Assembly (NCBI GenBank): GCA_944390875.1
Contig: CALXRO010000097.1
Span: 1-6,233, forward strand
Source of the DNA: an uncultured Rickettsiales bacterium
GTDB taxonomy: Bacteria; Pseudomonadota; Alphaproteobacteria; Rickettsiales; UBA1997
Direction: 5' to 3'
DNA length: 6,233 nucleotides
This document shows, in pieces, positions 1 through 6,233 of the stretch. Each line of letters opens with the position of its first letter. Position 1 is the stretch's first letter. The position numbers were made by a program, and so were the translations under genes. Under the pieces are notes generated by a model, which searched no databases, was not told the DNA's origin, and worked only from the letters and a program-made list of their open reading frames with translations.

Positions 1-10
1 TTAAAAAAGT

Positions 11-325
11 ATGAATATACAACAATTGATGCAACAAGCACAAAGAATGCAAAAACAACTTCAAGAAAATCAATCAAAATTAAAAGAAACTGAGTTTACC
101 GGATCAGCTGGTGGAGAAAATATTATAATTAAAATGTCGGGTGATTATAATGTAAAATCAATAAAAATAAGTCGCAAGGTTGTTGATCCTGATGATATTG
201 AAATGCTTGAAGATTTAATAGTAACAGCATACAATAATTGCAAAGACAAAATAGATACAAGTATAAAAGACAGTCTAGGTGGACTCCCTGGTAATGTTGG
301 TAATGCTTTGAATTCTTTTATGTAG
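11..325 (+). CDS. ybaB: YbaB/EbfC family nucleoid-associated DNA-binding protein
   Basis: A 104-residue protein of the usual family length (about 100-110). Family features seen are the Gln/Met-rich N-terminal helix (LMQQAQRMQKQLQENQ, residues 6-21), the 'GSAGGENIIIKMSGDYNVKSIKIS' strand region near residues 31-54, and the signature 'VVDPDDIEMLEDLIVTAYNNCKDKI' near residues 57-81. Members form dimers that bind DNA with little sequence preference and coat the nucleoid; this function is known from the family, not visible here. The start is the first ATG, only 10 bases into the window, preceded by an A-rich run (AAAAAAG) that is at best a weak ribosome site. The gene often sits between dnaX and recR in Proteobacteria. 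Here the downstream gene is ftsH after 24 bases, so recR is not adjacent; the upstream neighbour is outside the window. The family assignment is confident; the physiological role in this organism is inferred. Confidence 0.93.
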   Translation: MNIQQLMQQAQRMQKQLQENQSKLKETEFTGSAGGENIIIKMSGDYNVKSIKISRKVVDPDDIEMLEDLIVTAYNNCKDKIDTSIKDSLGGLPGNVGNALNSFM

Positions 326-349
326 TTTTTAAACATTTATCTGATAAAG

Positions 350-2245
350 ATGAGAAATATAAATAAGAATAACATTTTATCATGGATTATTATATTAGTT
401 GTCATTTATTTGGTTTCAGATTTTTTTGATCAGCCAATAGGTGGTAGTTATAATAAGATGATATTTTCAGATTTTGTTGATAATATACAAAACAATAACA
501 TTAAAAATGTTGAAATTGTTGGTGGAAATATAAAAGGCGAGTTAAGAAATGGAGAAAAATTTTCAACATATATAAATTATGGTGTTGATTATCCTGGAAT
601 AATAAAAGATTTAAAATCTAATGGAGCAGCAATAAAAATTGAACAACCTTCAAATAAAAAATCAATTATAATTGATTTTGTTGTCAGTTGGTTACCTTTT
701 ATAATACTTATATGGTTCTATAGTTCAAAATTTAAAAGTTTTACATCTGGAGAAAGTAGTCCTTTTAGTTTTTCAAGATCAAAAGCTAAATTAATGCAAG
801 TTAAAGGGAAGGTAACTTTTGCTGATGTAGCTGGTATTGATGAAGCTAAAGATGAACTAAAAGAACTCGTTGATTTTCTTAAAGATCCAGATAAATACAC
901 TGAAATAGGAGCAAAAATTCCCAGAGGTTGCTTACTTATAGGGCCTCCAGGAACAGGTAAAACATTACTGGCAAAAGCTATAGCTGGAGAAGCAAATGTA
1001 CCATTTTATTTTATATCAGGATCGGATTTTGTAGAGATGTTTGTTGGAGTAGGTGCAAGTAGAGTTAGAGATATGTTTAGCGAAGCAAAAAAGAACGCTC
1101 CATGCCTTGTTTTTATAGATGAAATAGATGCAGTAGGAAGGCATAGAGGTGTTGGAATGGGAGGAGGTAATGACGAAAGAGAACAAACTTTAAATCAGTT
1201 GTTGGTAGAAATGGATGGTTTTGAGGGAAATGAAGGAGTTATAGTTATAGCAGCTACAAATAGAGAAGATGTGCTTGATAAGGCATTATTAAGACCTGGA
1301 AGATTTGACAGACAAATTACTGTTCAATTACCTGATGTTAAAGGTAGAGAAGAAATACTACAAGTTCACGCAAAAAAAGTTAGAATGGCACCAAATGTTG
1401 ATCTTAAGTCAATAGCAAAATCTACTCCAGGCTTCAGTGGGGCAGAATTAGCAAACATAATCAATGAAGCAGGATTGCTAGCAGCAAGAAATGATAAAAA
1501 AGTTATAACAAATAATGAAATAGAAGAAGCTAAAGAACGTGTTGTTATGGGTGTTAAGAATGCAAGCAAAGTAAAAAAGGAAGAAGAAATAAAACTAATT
1601 GCGTATCACGAAGCAGGACATGCTTTAGTTACTTTAAATTGTAAAAATACCGATCCTATATATAAAGCAACAATAATATCAAGAGGACATGCAGGCGGTT
1701 ACGTGTCAAGACTTCCTGAAAATGATAGGCATTATACTAATATGACAAAAGCGAGCATACTTGATGATATAACAATAGCTATGGGTGGTAGATCTGCTGA
1801 AAGAATTATATTTGGTAGCGATAAAATAAGTGCTGGCGCCTTGAGTGATATAAAAGCAGCAACATCTTTTGCTAAAAATATGGTTGTTTCGTACGGTATG
1901 AATGACAAGATAGGCCCTGTTTACTGTAGTAATAAGTTAATGAGTGAAAATGGCTATAGTCATGAAGCTAGTTCAAATGAAATGTTGAAATTAATAGATG
2001 ATGAAATAAAATCAATTATAATTGATGGTGAAAAAAGAGCTATTGATATTATATCAAATAACATAGATAAACTAACAATTATAGCAGAAGCACTTATAAA
2101 GTATGAAACTTTAACTGGTCAGGAAATTAAGGATTTAATAGAAGGCAAAGAAATAAGGAAAGAAGATGAAGAAAATAAAGAATCAAAATCTAATTCCTCT
2201 TTGCTTGCAAAAATCATAGAGGAAAGTAAAAATGAAGAAATTTAG
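350..2245 (+). CDS. ftsH: ATP-dependent zinc metalloprotease FtsH
   Basis: A full-length 631-residue membrane AAA+ protease (family about 600-650). It forms hexamers in the inner membrane and degrades misassembled membrane proteins and some soluble regulators. Domains in order: membrane helix 1 (about 9-25), a small periplasmic domain (26-104), membrane helix 2 (about 106-124), the AAA+ module and the M41 peptidase. Walker A is GPPGTGKT at 198-205, the pore loop MFVG is at 230-233, Walker B ends in DEID at 257-260, and the second region of homology carries arginine fingers R315 and R318. The zinc site is HEAGH at 420-424, with D500 in 'GALSDIKAAT' as the likely third ligand. The C-terminus (about 600-631) is a charged Glu/Lys/Ser tail. 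All catalytic residues are present, so it should be active. The gene ends in two consecutive TAG codons (2243-2248) and overlaps the cyclophilin gene by 14 bases. The ATG has no strong Shine-Dalgarno site. FtsH often follows tilS in Proteobacteria; here it follows ybaB. Confidence 0.98.
   Translation: MRNINKNNILSWIIILVVIYLVSDFFDQPIGGSYNKMIFSDFVDNIQNNNIKNVEIVGGNIKGELRNGEKFSTYINYGVDYPGIIKDLKSNGAAIKIEQPSNKKSIIIDFVVSWLPFIILIWFYSSKFKSFTSGESSPFSFSRSKAKLMQVKGKVTFADVAGIDEAKDELKELVDFLKDPDKYTEIGAKIPRGCLLIGPPGTGKTLLAKAIAGEANVPFYFISGSDFVEMFVGVGASRVRDMFSEAKKNAPCLVFIDEIDAVGRHRGVGMGGGNDEREQTLNQLLVEMDGFEGNEGVIVIAATNREDVLDKALLRPGRFDRQITVQLPDVKGREEILQVHAKKVRMAPNVDLKSIAKSTPGFSGAELANIINEAGLLAARNDKKVITNNEIEEAKERVVMGVKNASKVKKEEEIKLIAYHEAGHALVTLNCKNTDPIYKATIISRGHAGGYVSRLPENDRHYTNMTKASILDDITIAMGGRSAERIIFGSDKISAGALSDIKAATSFAKNMVVSYGMNDKIGPVYCSNKLMSENGYSHEASSNEMLKLIDDEIKSIIIDGEKRAIDIISNNIDKLTIIAEALIKYETLTGQEIKDLIEGKEIRKEDEENKESKSNSSLLAKIIEESKNEEI
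661..676. repeat. 16-bp perfect palindrome, copy 1 (inside ftsH)
   Basis: ATCAATTATAATTGAT equals its own reverse complement. It lies in the codons for Ser-Ile-Ile-Ile-Asp at the start of FtsH membrane helix 2. A second identical copy lies at 2011-2026; the exact match extends to 19 bases (658-676 and 2008-2026). Coding constraint and A+T bias may explain it. Confidence 0.5.
2011..2026. repeat. 16-bp perfect palindrome, copy 2 (inside ftsH)
   Basis: Identical to the palindrome at 661-676, again coding Lys-Ser-Ile-Ile-Ile-Asp, here in the C-terminal helical part of the FtsH peptidase domain (about residues 554-559). The two sites are 1350 bases apart in the same reading frame. No function is evident. 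Confidence 0.5.
2219..2226 (+). promoter_or_regulatory. Ribosome binding site of the cyclophilin gene, inside ftsH
   Basis: GAGGAAAG, with the GAGGA core at 2219-2223 lying eight bases before the ATG at 2232. It is inside the last codons of ftsH. It supports the 2232 start, which gives a complete signal-peptide-like N-terminus, and implies that ribosomes finishing ftsH can feed the next gene. Confidence 0.75.
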
Positions 2246-2996
2246 TAGGATATTAATTTTTTGTTTTATTTGTTTTTTTATAAATCAAAAAAACTGCCTT
2301 TCGTCAAATAATTATTCTGAAGGTATTCCAGATAATATAGAATTAAACAATATTCTTTTAATAGAACTTGAAAAAGGTGTTGTTGTTATAGAAATGTATC
2401 CAGATGTTGCACCTTGGCATGTTCAAAGAATAAAAATGTTAGTTAGAGAAGGCTTTTACAATGGGATTGGCTTTCATAGAGTTATAAAGGGGTTTATGGC
2501 ACAAACTGGTGATCCAACAGGAACTGGGACAGGTGGTAGTAAATTTGGTAAATTGCAAGCAGAGATTAGCGATTTAAAACATGTTAGAGGAACAGTTTCT
2601 ATGGCAAGAGCTAGCGACATAGATAGTGCAGATAGTCAATTTTTTATAGTCACTGGTGATTATTTTCCTCATCTTGATGGTCAATATACTATATGGGGTA
2701 AAGTTCTAATAGGCATGGATTTAATTGATAATTTAAATTCTGAATCTGATAATAATAATGGTATTGTTAAAAATCCTGATAAAATTATAAGAATGTATCT
2801 TGGACAAGACTTAAATTATAATTATGAAGGCGACTCTGAAGAATTGAAAGAAAAGAGGAAAAATGAGCGTATAGAACTAATAAGAAATATAAATGAATTT
2901 AAAAAAATCAATGACGAAAATAATAAAAATAAACCAGATGAGGAAAAAATAAACTTACTAGACGTAATTGTTGAATTAAATGCAGAACTTGAATAG
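2232..2996 (+). CDS. Exported cyclophilin-type peptidyl-prolyl cis-trans isomerase
   Basis: A 254-residue protein that should speed cis-trans isomerisation of Xaa-Pro bonds during protein folding. Residues 1-25 form a Lys-start, Phe/Ile/Cys-rich hydrophobic stretch like a signal peptide or anchor. I see no proper lipobox, so a periplasmic or membrane-tethered location is inferred. The cyclophilin domain covers about 39-192. Active-site residues are conserved: F81-H82-R83 (R83 is the catalytic arginine), Q91 in 'GFMAQTGDP', M124-A125 and Q136-F137-F138. The position of human CypA Trp121 is His147 (PHLDG), and His126 is replaced by Tyr152; such changes are common in bacterial cyclophilins. The core matches alphaproteobacterial cyclophilins closely. 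The C-terminal 60 residues or so (195-254) are an acidic/basic Lys-Glu-Asn-rich extension that looks helical. The gene overlaps ftsH by 14 bases and is followed by another envelope-protein gene. PpiA/PpiB-type naming would fit, but I do not assign a symbol. Confidence 0.94.
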   Translation: MKKFSRILIFCFICFFINQKNCLSSNNYSEGIPDNIELNNILLIELEKGVVVIEMYPDVAPWHVQRIKMLVREGFYNGIGFHRVIKGFMAQTGDPTGTGTGGSKFGKLQAEISDLKHVRGTVSMARASDIDSADSQFFIVTGDYFPHLDGQYTIWGKVLIGMDLIDNLNSESDNNNGIVKNPDKIIRMYLGQDLNYNYEGDSEELKEKRKNERIELIRNINEFKKINDENNKNKPDEEKINLLDVIVELNAELE

Positions 2997-3000
2997 GAGA
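2995..3000 (+). promoter_or_regulatory. Ribosome binding site overlapping the cyclophilin stop codon
   Basis: AGGAGA, with the AGGAG core at 2995-2999 sharing two bases with the TAG stop (2994-2996) and lying five bases before the ATG at 3005. It is the best Shine-Dalgarno match in the window. It fixes the start of the 251-residue gene and points to coupled translation with the cyclophilin. Confidence 0.8.
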
Positions 3001-3004
3001 AACT

Positions 3005-3760
3005 ATGAAAAAAAATATATTTCAGCAAATAAATGAAATAGTAAAAACTAAATTTTTTAAAATAATAGTAGCTGTTGTCATTCTTGGTATCGTTTTTTAT
3101 ATGAATTTTGACGTAAAACGTATTGATAAAGATAAACTTTCAAACTTTATTAAAAAAGATAAGACTATTAGTAAAAATATAACAGATATAATAGATGCTA
3201 GCCATGAAACAATGGTACAACCAAAAGAGAGCGAAAATACAACAGTAAAAAAACAACTTATTCCAGATAGTTTAATAAAAAAAGACATAAAAAAAGAAGA
3301 AAAACTAAAAACTATCACAAATGTCTTTTTAAAATTAAAGAAAATAGAAGATAACTATCAACGTAGAGTTGAAAACAATCAAATAAACAAAGATAGAAAG
3401 GTAAAATATGGTGATTACATATATTATTCCAACAAAGCTATGTTTTTAGATGATAATAACAAAGATAACGAAATCAGATTTTATACATTAATTGAAAAAG
3501 GAGATCCAATAAGCGATAATCTTATAGGAAAAAAAGTTGGTGATTTTGTTATTATTAATTATTACGATATATATAAAGATATATCTGCAGAAGATAGAAA
3601 AAAAATAAAAGATGCTTTTGAAAAGACTTTTAGTGATATTAATAAAAAATATGGTAAAAATGGCAACAAAATTTTGGATGTGGAAGCAATTAAATATAAA
3701 ATTACAGTACTTGATTTCGTAACAAAAAAAATGGTTGACGAACTCAATCTTGATGACTAA
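3005..3760 (+). CDS. Lys-rich single-pass membrane protein of unknown function, possibly with a degenerate FKBP-like domain
   Basis: A 251-residue protein I do not recognise. Residues 1-17 are basic and polar, 18-34 form one hydrophobic helix (FKIIVAVVILGIVFYMN region), and the rest is very rich in Lys, Asp, Asn and Ile. This suggests an inner-membrane anchor with a periplasmic body. Residues 36-115 look like a low-complexity charged linker. Residues 115-240 have a loose FKBP-like order: 'VKYGDYIYYSNKAMF' as the first strands, then 'FYTLIEKGDPISDNLIGKKVGDFVIINYY' (compare the FKBP 'f-LG...i.g...-l-gmkvGe...i' segment), and a final strand 'IKYKITVLDFV'. The typical FKBP active-site Trp and Asp are not evident, so isomerase activity is doubtful. 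The start is supported by a strong Shine-Dalgarno site eight bases after the upstream stop begins. Its position after ftsH and an exported cyclophilin suggests an envelope folding or quality role, but this is only inference from context. It could equally be a lineage-specific structural protein. Confidence 0.85.
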   Translation: MKKNIFQQINEIVKTKFFKIIVAVVILGIVFYMNFDVKRIDKDKLSNFIKKDKTISKNITDIIDASHETMVQPKESENTTVKKQLIPDSLIKKDIKKEEKLKTITNVFLKLKKIEDNYQRRVENNQINKDRKVKYGDYIYYSNKAMFLDDNNKDNEIRFYTLIEKGDPISDNLIGKKVGDFVIINYYDIYKDISAEDRKKIKDAFEKTFSDINKKYGKNGNKILDVEAIKYKITVLDFVTKKMVDELNLDD

Positions 3761-3783
3761 TCAGAATATTATTAACAAAATTT

Positions 3784-3792
3784 TGGTATAAT
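3784..3792 (+). promoter_or_regulatory. Extended -10-like element before the P-type ATPase gene
   Basis: TGGTATAAT matches the extended -10 consensus TGnTATAAT exactly. No -35 match lies at the normal distance. It ends only three bases before the ATG at 3796, so a usual start of transcription (6-8 bases downstream) would fall at or just inside the start codon. If real, the message would be leaderless or nearly so. In DNA this AT-rich a chance match is quite possible. Confidence 0.3.
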
Positions 3793-3795
3793 CTT

Positions 3796-6233
3796 ATGAC
3801 TGATTTTATAAAAAATTTAAATTCAAACAAAAACAAAGGCTTAGATCTTTCTGAATGTGAATCAAGGTTAAAAAAATATGGCTTAAATAAACTGCCTGAT
3901 ACTAATAAAGAAAGTGTAATATTAATATTTTTAAAGCAATTTTGTGATCCGTTGATATACATACTTCTTATAGGTGCTTGTTTTTCAATTTTTCTAAAAG
4001 AATACACTGATGGTATATTTATTTTTGTAATACTCACAGTAAATTCAATAATTGGTTGCGTACAAGAATATTCAGCTAAAAAATCTGTAGATTCTCTTAA
4101 AAAAATAGTAAAATCAAAGGTTGTTGTTATCAGAGAAGGTTTAGAAAAAGAAATAGATTCTGAACTGTTAGTACCTGGAGATATAGTTATATTAAAATAT
4201 GGTTCAAAAGTTCCAGCAGATATTATTTTATTAGAAAGCGAAAATTTAGAAGTAAATGAATCTATGTTAACAGGTGAATCAATGGCTGTAGAAAAAAATG
4301 AAAATATAATACCAAAAGAAGACGCTCAATTACAAGACAAATTGAATGAACTTTTTGCGGGCACTATAATAACAAAAGGCGTTGCAAAAGGTATAGTAAT
4401 TAGTACTGGCAAAGATACTGAAATGGGAAAAATTGCTGATAAAATAACACAAAAAACCAATATAGAAACACCTTTAACAATAAGAATGAAATCATTTTCA
4501 AAAGTATTTACAATAATAGTATGTTTTGCTGTCGCCTTTGTTGCAATTGTTTCAGTAATAAAAGGTGGAAGTATCAAAGACATATTACTTATGTCGATAA
4601 GTCTTGCAGTTAGTTCTATACCTGAGGCGCTACCTATAACTATAACAATAGCTCTTTCAATTGGTATGTTGAATATGTCTAAAAGAAATGTGGTTGTAAG
4701 AAATTTATCAGCTGTTGAGGCTTTAGGTTCTTGTACTGTCATAGCGTCAGATAAAACAGGGACTTTGACACAAAATGAATTAAAAATACTGGATATATTT
4801 GACAATAATTGTAATAAAATCTCAATAAAAATATCCGATTCACAAAAAATATTAGCAAATTCAAAAGATTGTCTAAGCGATTTTACAAACCAATTAGTAT
4901 TAACCAGTATTCTTGCAAACGAATCAGGAAAAGATGGTGATAAATTTTTTGGAGATGCAGTAGATATAGCTTTTTTAAAATATGCCGATAGTCTTGGTTA
5001 TAATCAAAAACAAATTCTATCAGAATTTAATAGAGAGAAAATTTTATATTACACTTCAGAATCAAGATGTTCAGCTTCTTTTGTTAAAATTGATAATAAT
5101 GTTTATACCTTTGTTAAAGGTGCTCCAGAGACGATATTATCAATGTGTTCTAATAAAAAAAATATAGAAATTAGTAAGAAAAATGAAGAACTTTCGGAAA
5201 ATGGGATGAGAGTATTAGCAACAGCGTATGGTATTGTAAATAAAAAAGAAGATAGCAATGATTACAATTATAGTGATTTGAAAAATTTAAATTTTATAGC
5301 ACTTGTTTCAATGCTGGATCCTCTCAGAGATGAAGCTAAAATCGCTGTAGAAGAATGTCAAAATGCAGGAATAAATGTCATCATGGTAACAGGTGATAGC
5401 CCAAAAACAGCTTTTGCAATAGCTAAAGATCTAGAATTTGTTGATAACATGGAACAAGTAAGAACTGGAAGTGATATAAAAAAAGCTATATTAGAAGGTA
5501 AAGATAATTTAGATAAATTAACCACCACAACCAAAGTATATTCAAGAATGGAACCAACACAAAAGTTAGATATTGTTAATTCATTAATAAGAAATGGAAA
5601 TTTTGTTGCTGTAACAGGCGATGGTGTAAATGATGCTCCAGCATTAAAGAATGCAAATGTTGGTATTGCAATGGGAAAATCTGGTACCGACATTGCTAGA
5701 GAAAGTGCTGATATAGTACTTATGGATGATAACTTTGCTTCAGTGACCAATGCTGTGGAAGAAGGAAGAATAGTTTATAACAATATAAGGAAACTTATAT
5801 TTTTTGTAGTGTCATGTAATATGCCAGAAGTTATGATATATATCATTTCTTTATTAATAGGTTTGCCAGCACCTTTTAGTGCTACACAATTACTATGGTT
5901 AAATGTTATAACCGAAGGGGTGCAAAATATATTTTTAGCTTTTGAAAAGAAAGAAGGTGATGAAATGTTTAAAAAACCTCGTAAGCCTGATGAACCTATT
6001 TTTGATAAAATTATGATTAGACGATGTATTTGGTCAATCACAGCTATGTGCATTCTTTATATGACTGTTTATTACTATTGTTTAAAAATCCTTAATATTA
6101 ATAAATATGAAACTGTTAATCTGCTTATGATGCTGTTTGTTTTTGTACAAAATATGCAAGTCTTTAATAGTAGATCTGAAAATAAATCTGTTTTTAAACA
6201 TAGTATAAATGGTAATAAAAAGCTAATTTTTGG
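3796..6233 (+). CDS. P2-type cation-transporting P-type ATPase (3' end outside window)
   Basis: An open frame of 812 complete codons running off the window. It encodes an ATP-driven membrane ion pump of the Ca2+/cation (SERCA-like) type. Motifs in order: N-terminal 'GLDLSECESRLKKYGLN' (15-31), helices M1-M2 (about 49-90), actuator TGES (159-162), M3 (about 236-255), M4 with PEALP (276-280), phosphorylation motif DKTGTLT with D319, nucleotide-domain GDAVDIAFL (386-394) and KGAPE (441-445), DPLR (508-511), TGD (532-534), TGDGVNDAP (607-615), M5 with N675 and E678, M6 with N703, T706 and E707, then M7 and M8. The family has about 850-900 residues, so M9-M10 probably lie downstream. Cation-site residues match SERCA N768, E771, N796 and T799; SERCA D800 is replaced by Glu. 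The ion is not decided: Ca2+, Mn2+ or monovalent cations are possible. The 'LLWLNVITEGVQNIFLAFE' segment resembles the bacterial 'LNLVTNGxQDVALAFE' group. No other upstream in-frame start is usable, and no clear Shine-Dalgarno site is seen. Confidence 0.96.
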   Translation, partial: MTDFIKNLNSNKNKGLDLSECESRLKKYGLNKLPDTNKESVILIFLKQFCDPLIYILLIGACFSIFLKEYTDGIFIFVILTVNSIIGCVQEYSAKKSVDSLKKIVKSKVVVIREGLEKEIDSELLVPGDIVILKYGSKVPADIILLESENLEVNESMLTGESMAVEKNENIIPKEDAQLQDKLNELFAGTIITKGVAKGIVISTGKDTEMGKIADKITQKTNIETPLTIRMKSFSKVFTIIVCFAVAFVAIVSVIKGGSIKDILLMSISLAVSSIPEALPITITIALSIGMLNMSKRNVVVRNLSAVEALGSCTVIASDKTGTLTQNELKILDIFDNNCNKISIKISDSQKILANSKDCLSDFTNQLVLTSILANESGKDGDKFFGDAVDIAFLKYADSLGYNQKQILSEFNREKILYYTSESRCSASFVKIDNNVYTFVKGAPETILSMCSNKKNIEISKKNEELSENGMRVLATAYGIVNKKEDSNDYNYSDLKNLNFIALVSMLDPLRDEAKIAVEECQNAGINVIMVTGDSPKTAFAIAKDLEFVDNMEQVRTGSDIKKAILEGKDNLDKLTTTTKVYSRMEPTQKLDIVNSLIRNGNFVAVTGDGVNDAPALKNANVGIAMGKSGTDIARESADIVLMDDNFASVTNAVEEGRIVYNNIRKLIFFVVSCNMPEVMIYIISLLIGLPAPFSATQLLWLNVITEGVQNIFLAFEKKEGDEMFKKPRKPDEPIFDKIMIRRCIWSITAMCILYMTVYYYCLKILNINKYETVNLLMMLFVFVQNMQVFNSRSENKSVFKHSINGNKKLIF

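Noticed and set aside
2273..2279. Seven-T run in the cyclophilin signal region as a sign of frameshift
   Set aside because: The reading frame continues from a well-supported ribosome site through the hydrophobic leader into an intact cyclophilin domain.
3724..3731. Eight-A run near the end of the 251-residue gene as a slippage or phase-variation site
   Set aside because: Runs of this length are common in DNA this AT-rich, the frame is intact, and slippage would alter only the last few residues.
3735..3763. TTGACG as a -35 box for the ATPase
   Set aside because: At 17 bases downstream the sequence is TAATCA, a poor -10, and the distance to TATAAT at 3787 is 46 bases, too long for a promoter pair.
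3776..3785. CAAAATTTTG palindrome between the 251-residue gene and the ATPase as a terminator
   Set aside because: The self-complementary stretch has no loop and only one G-C pair at each end, and no T-run follows, so it would not form a stable terminator hairpin.
3744..4037. Reverse-strand frame of 97 codons covering the only sizeable gap and the ATPase start
   Set aside because: It mostly mirrors the N-terminal part of the P-type ATPase, which is backed by motifs; its protein has no recognisable feature.
4982..5167. A + strand 61-codon frame within the ATPase
   Set aside because: It is out of frame with the ATPase nucleotide-binding domain, which reads continuously here, and has no independent support.
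145..5750. Several reverse-strand open frames of 60-159 codons (for example 4326-4805 and 5358-5750)
   Set aside because: Each lies opposite a strongly supported + strand gene, has Ser/Ile/Phe-rich composition typical of antisense reading of AT-rich genes, and shows no family motif or ribosome site.

Overview
This is an AT-rich, gene-dense stretch of bacterial chromosome with five protein genes, all on the + strand and separated by at most 35 bases. The protein sequences look alphaproteobacterial. FtsH has the compact periplasmic domain and the 'GNIKGELRNGEKFSTY' type segment seen in that class. The cyclophilin carries the alphaproteobacterial pattern 'FHRVIKGFMAQTGDPTGTGTGG ... HVRGTVSMARA ... 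SADSQFFIV ... PHLDGQYTIWGKV ... NPDKI'. With the strong A+T bias and Lys/Ile/Asn-rich proteins, this suggests a reduced-genome lineage, such as a Rickettsiales- or Holosporales-like endosymbiont or an AT-rich free-living relative. I cannot place it further. The standard genetic code fits: Trp is TGG and no TGA is needed inside a gene.

Layout: 11-325, a YbaB/EbfC nucleoid-associated protein; 350-2245, the membrane AAA+ zinc protease FtsH; 2232-2996, an exported cyclophilin-type peptidyl-prolyl isomerase overlapping the end of ftsH by 14 bases; 3005-3760, an unrecognised Lys-rich protein with one N-terminal membrane anchor and a weakly FKBP-like C-terminal domain; 3796 to the window end, a P-type (P2-like) cation-transporting ATPase, still open at base 6233 and missing roughly its last two membrane helices.

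The middle three genes are tightly spaced. The cyclophilin has its Shine-Dalgarno site inside ftsH, and the third gene has its own overlapping the cyclophilin stop codon. They are probably translated from one message and may form an envelope protein-quality set: FtsH removes damaged membrane proteins, the cyclophilin refolds exported proteins, and the anchored protein has an unknown, possibly chaperone-like role. The ATPase is separated by 35 bases, has no clear Shine-Dalgarno site, and has an extended -10-like element directly before its start codon, so it may be expressed separately.

No RNA genes, mobile elements, CRISPR arrays or convincing terminators were seen, and no gene-free gap exceeds 35 bases. 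Most of the window is ordinary housekeeping DNA. The least explained item is the 251-residue anchored protein. I found no strong evidence for a wholly new system.
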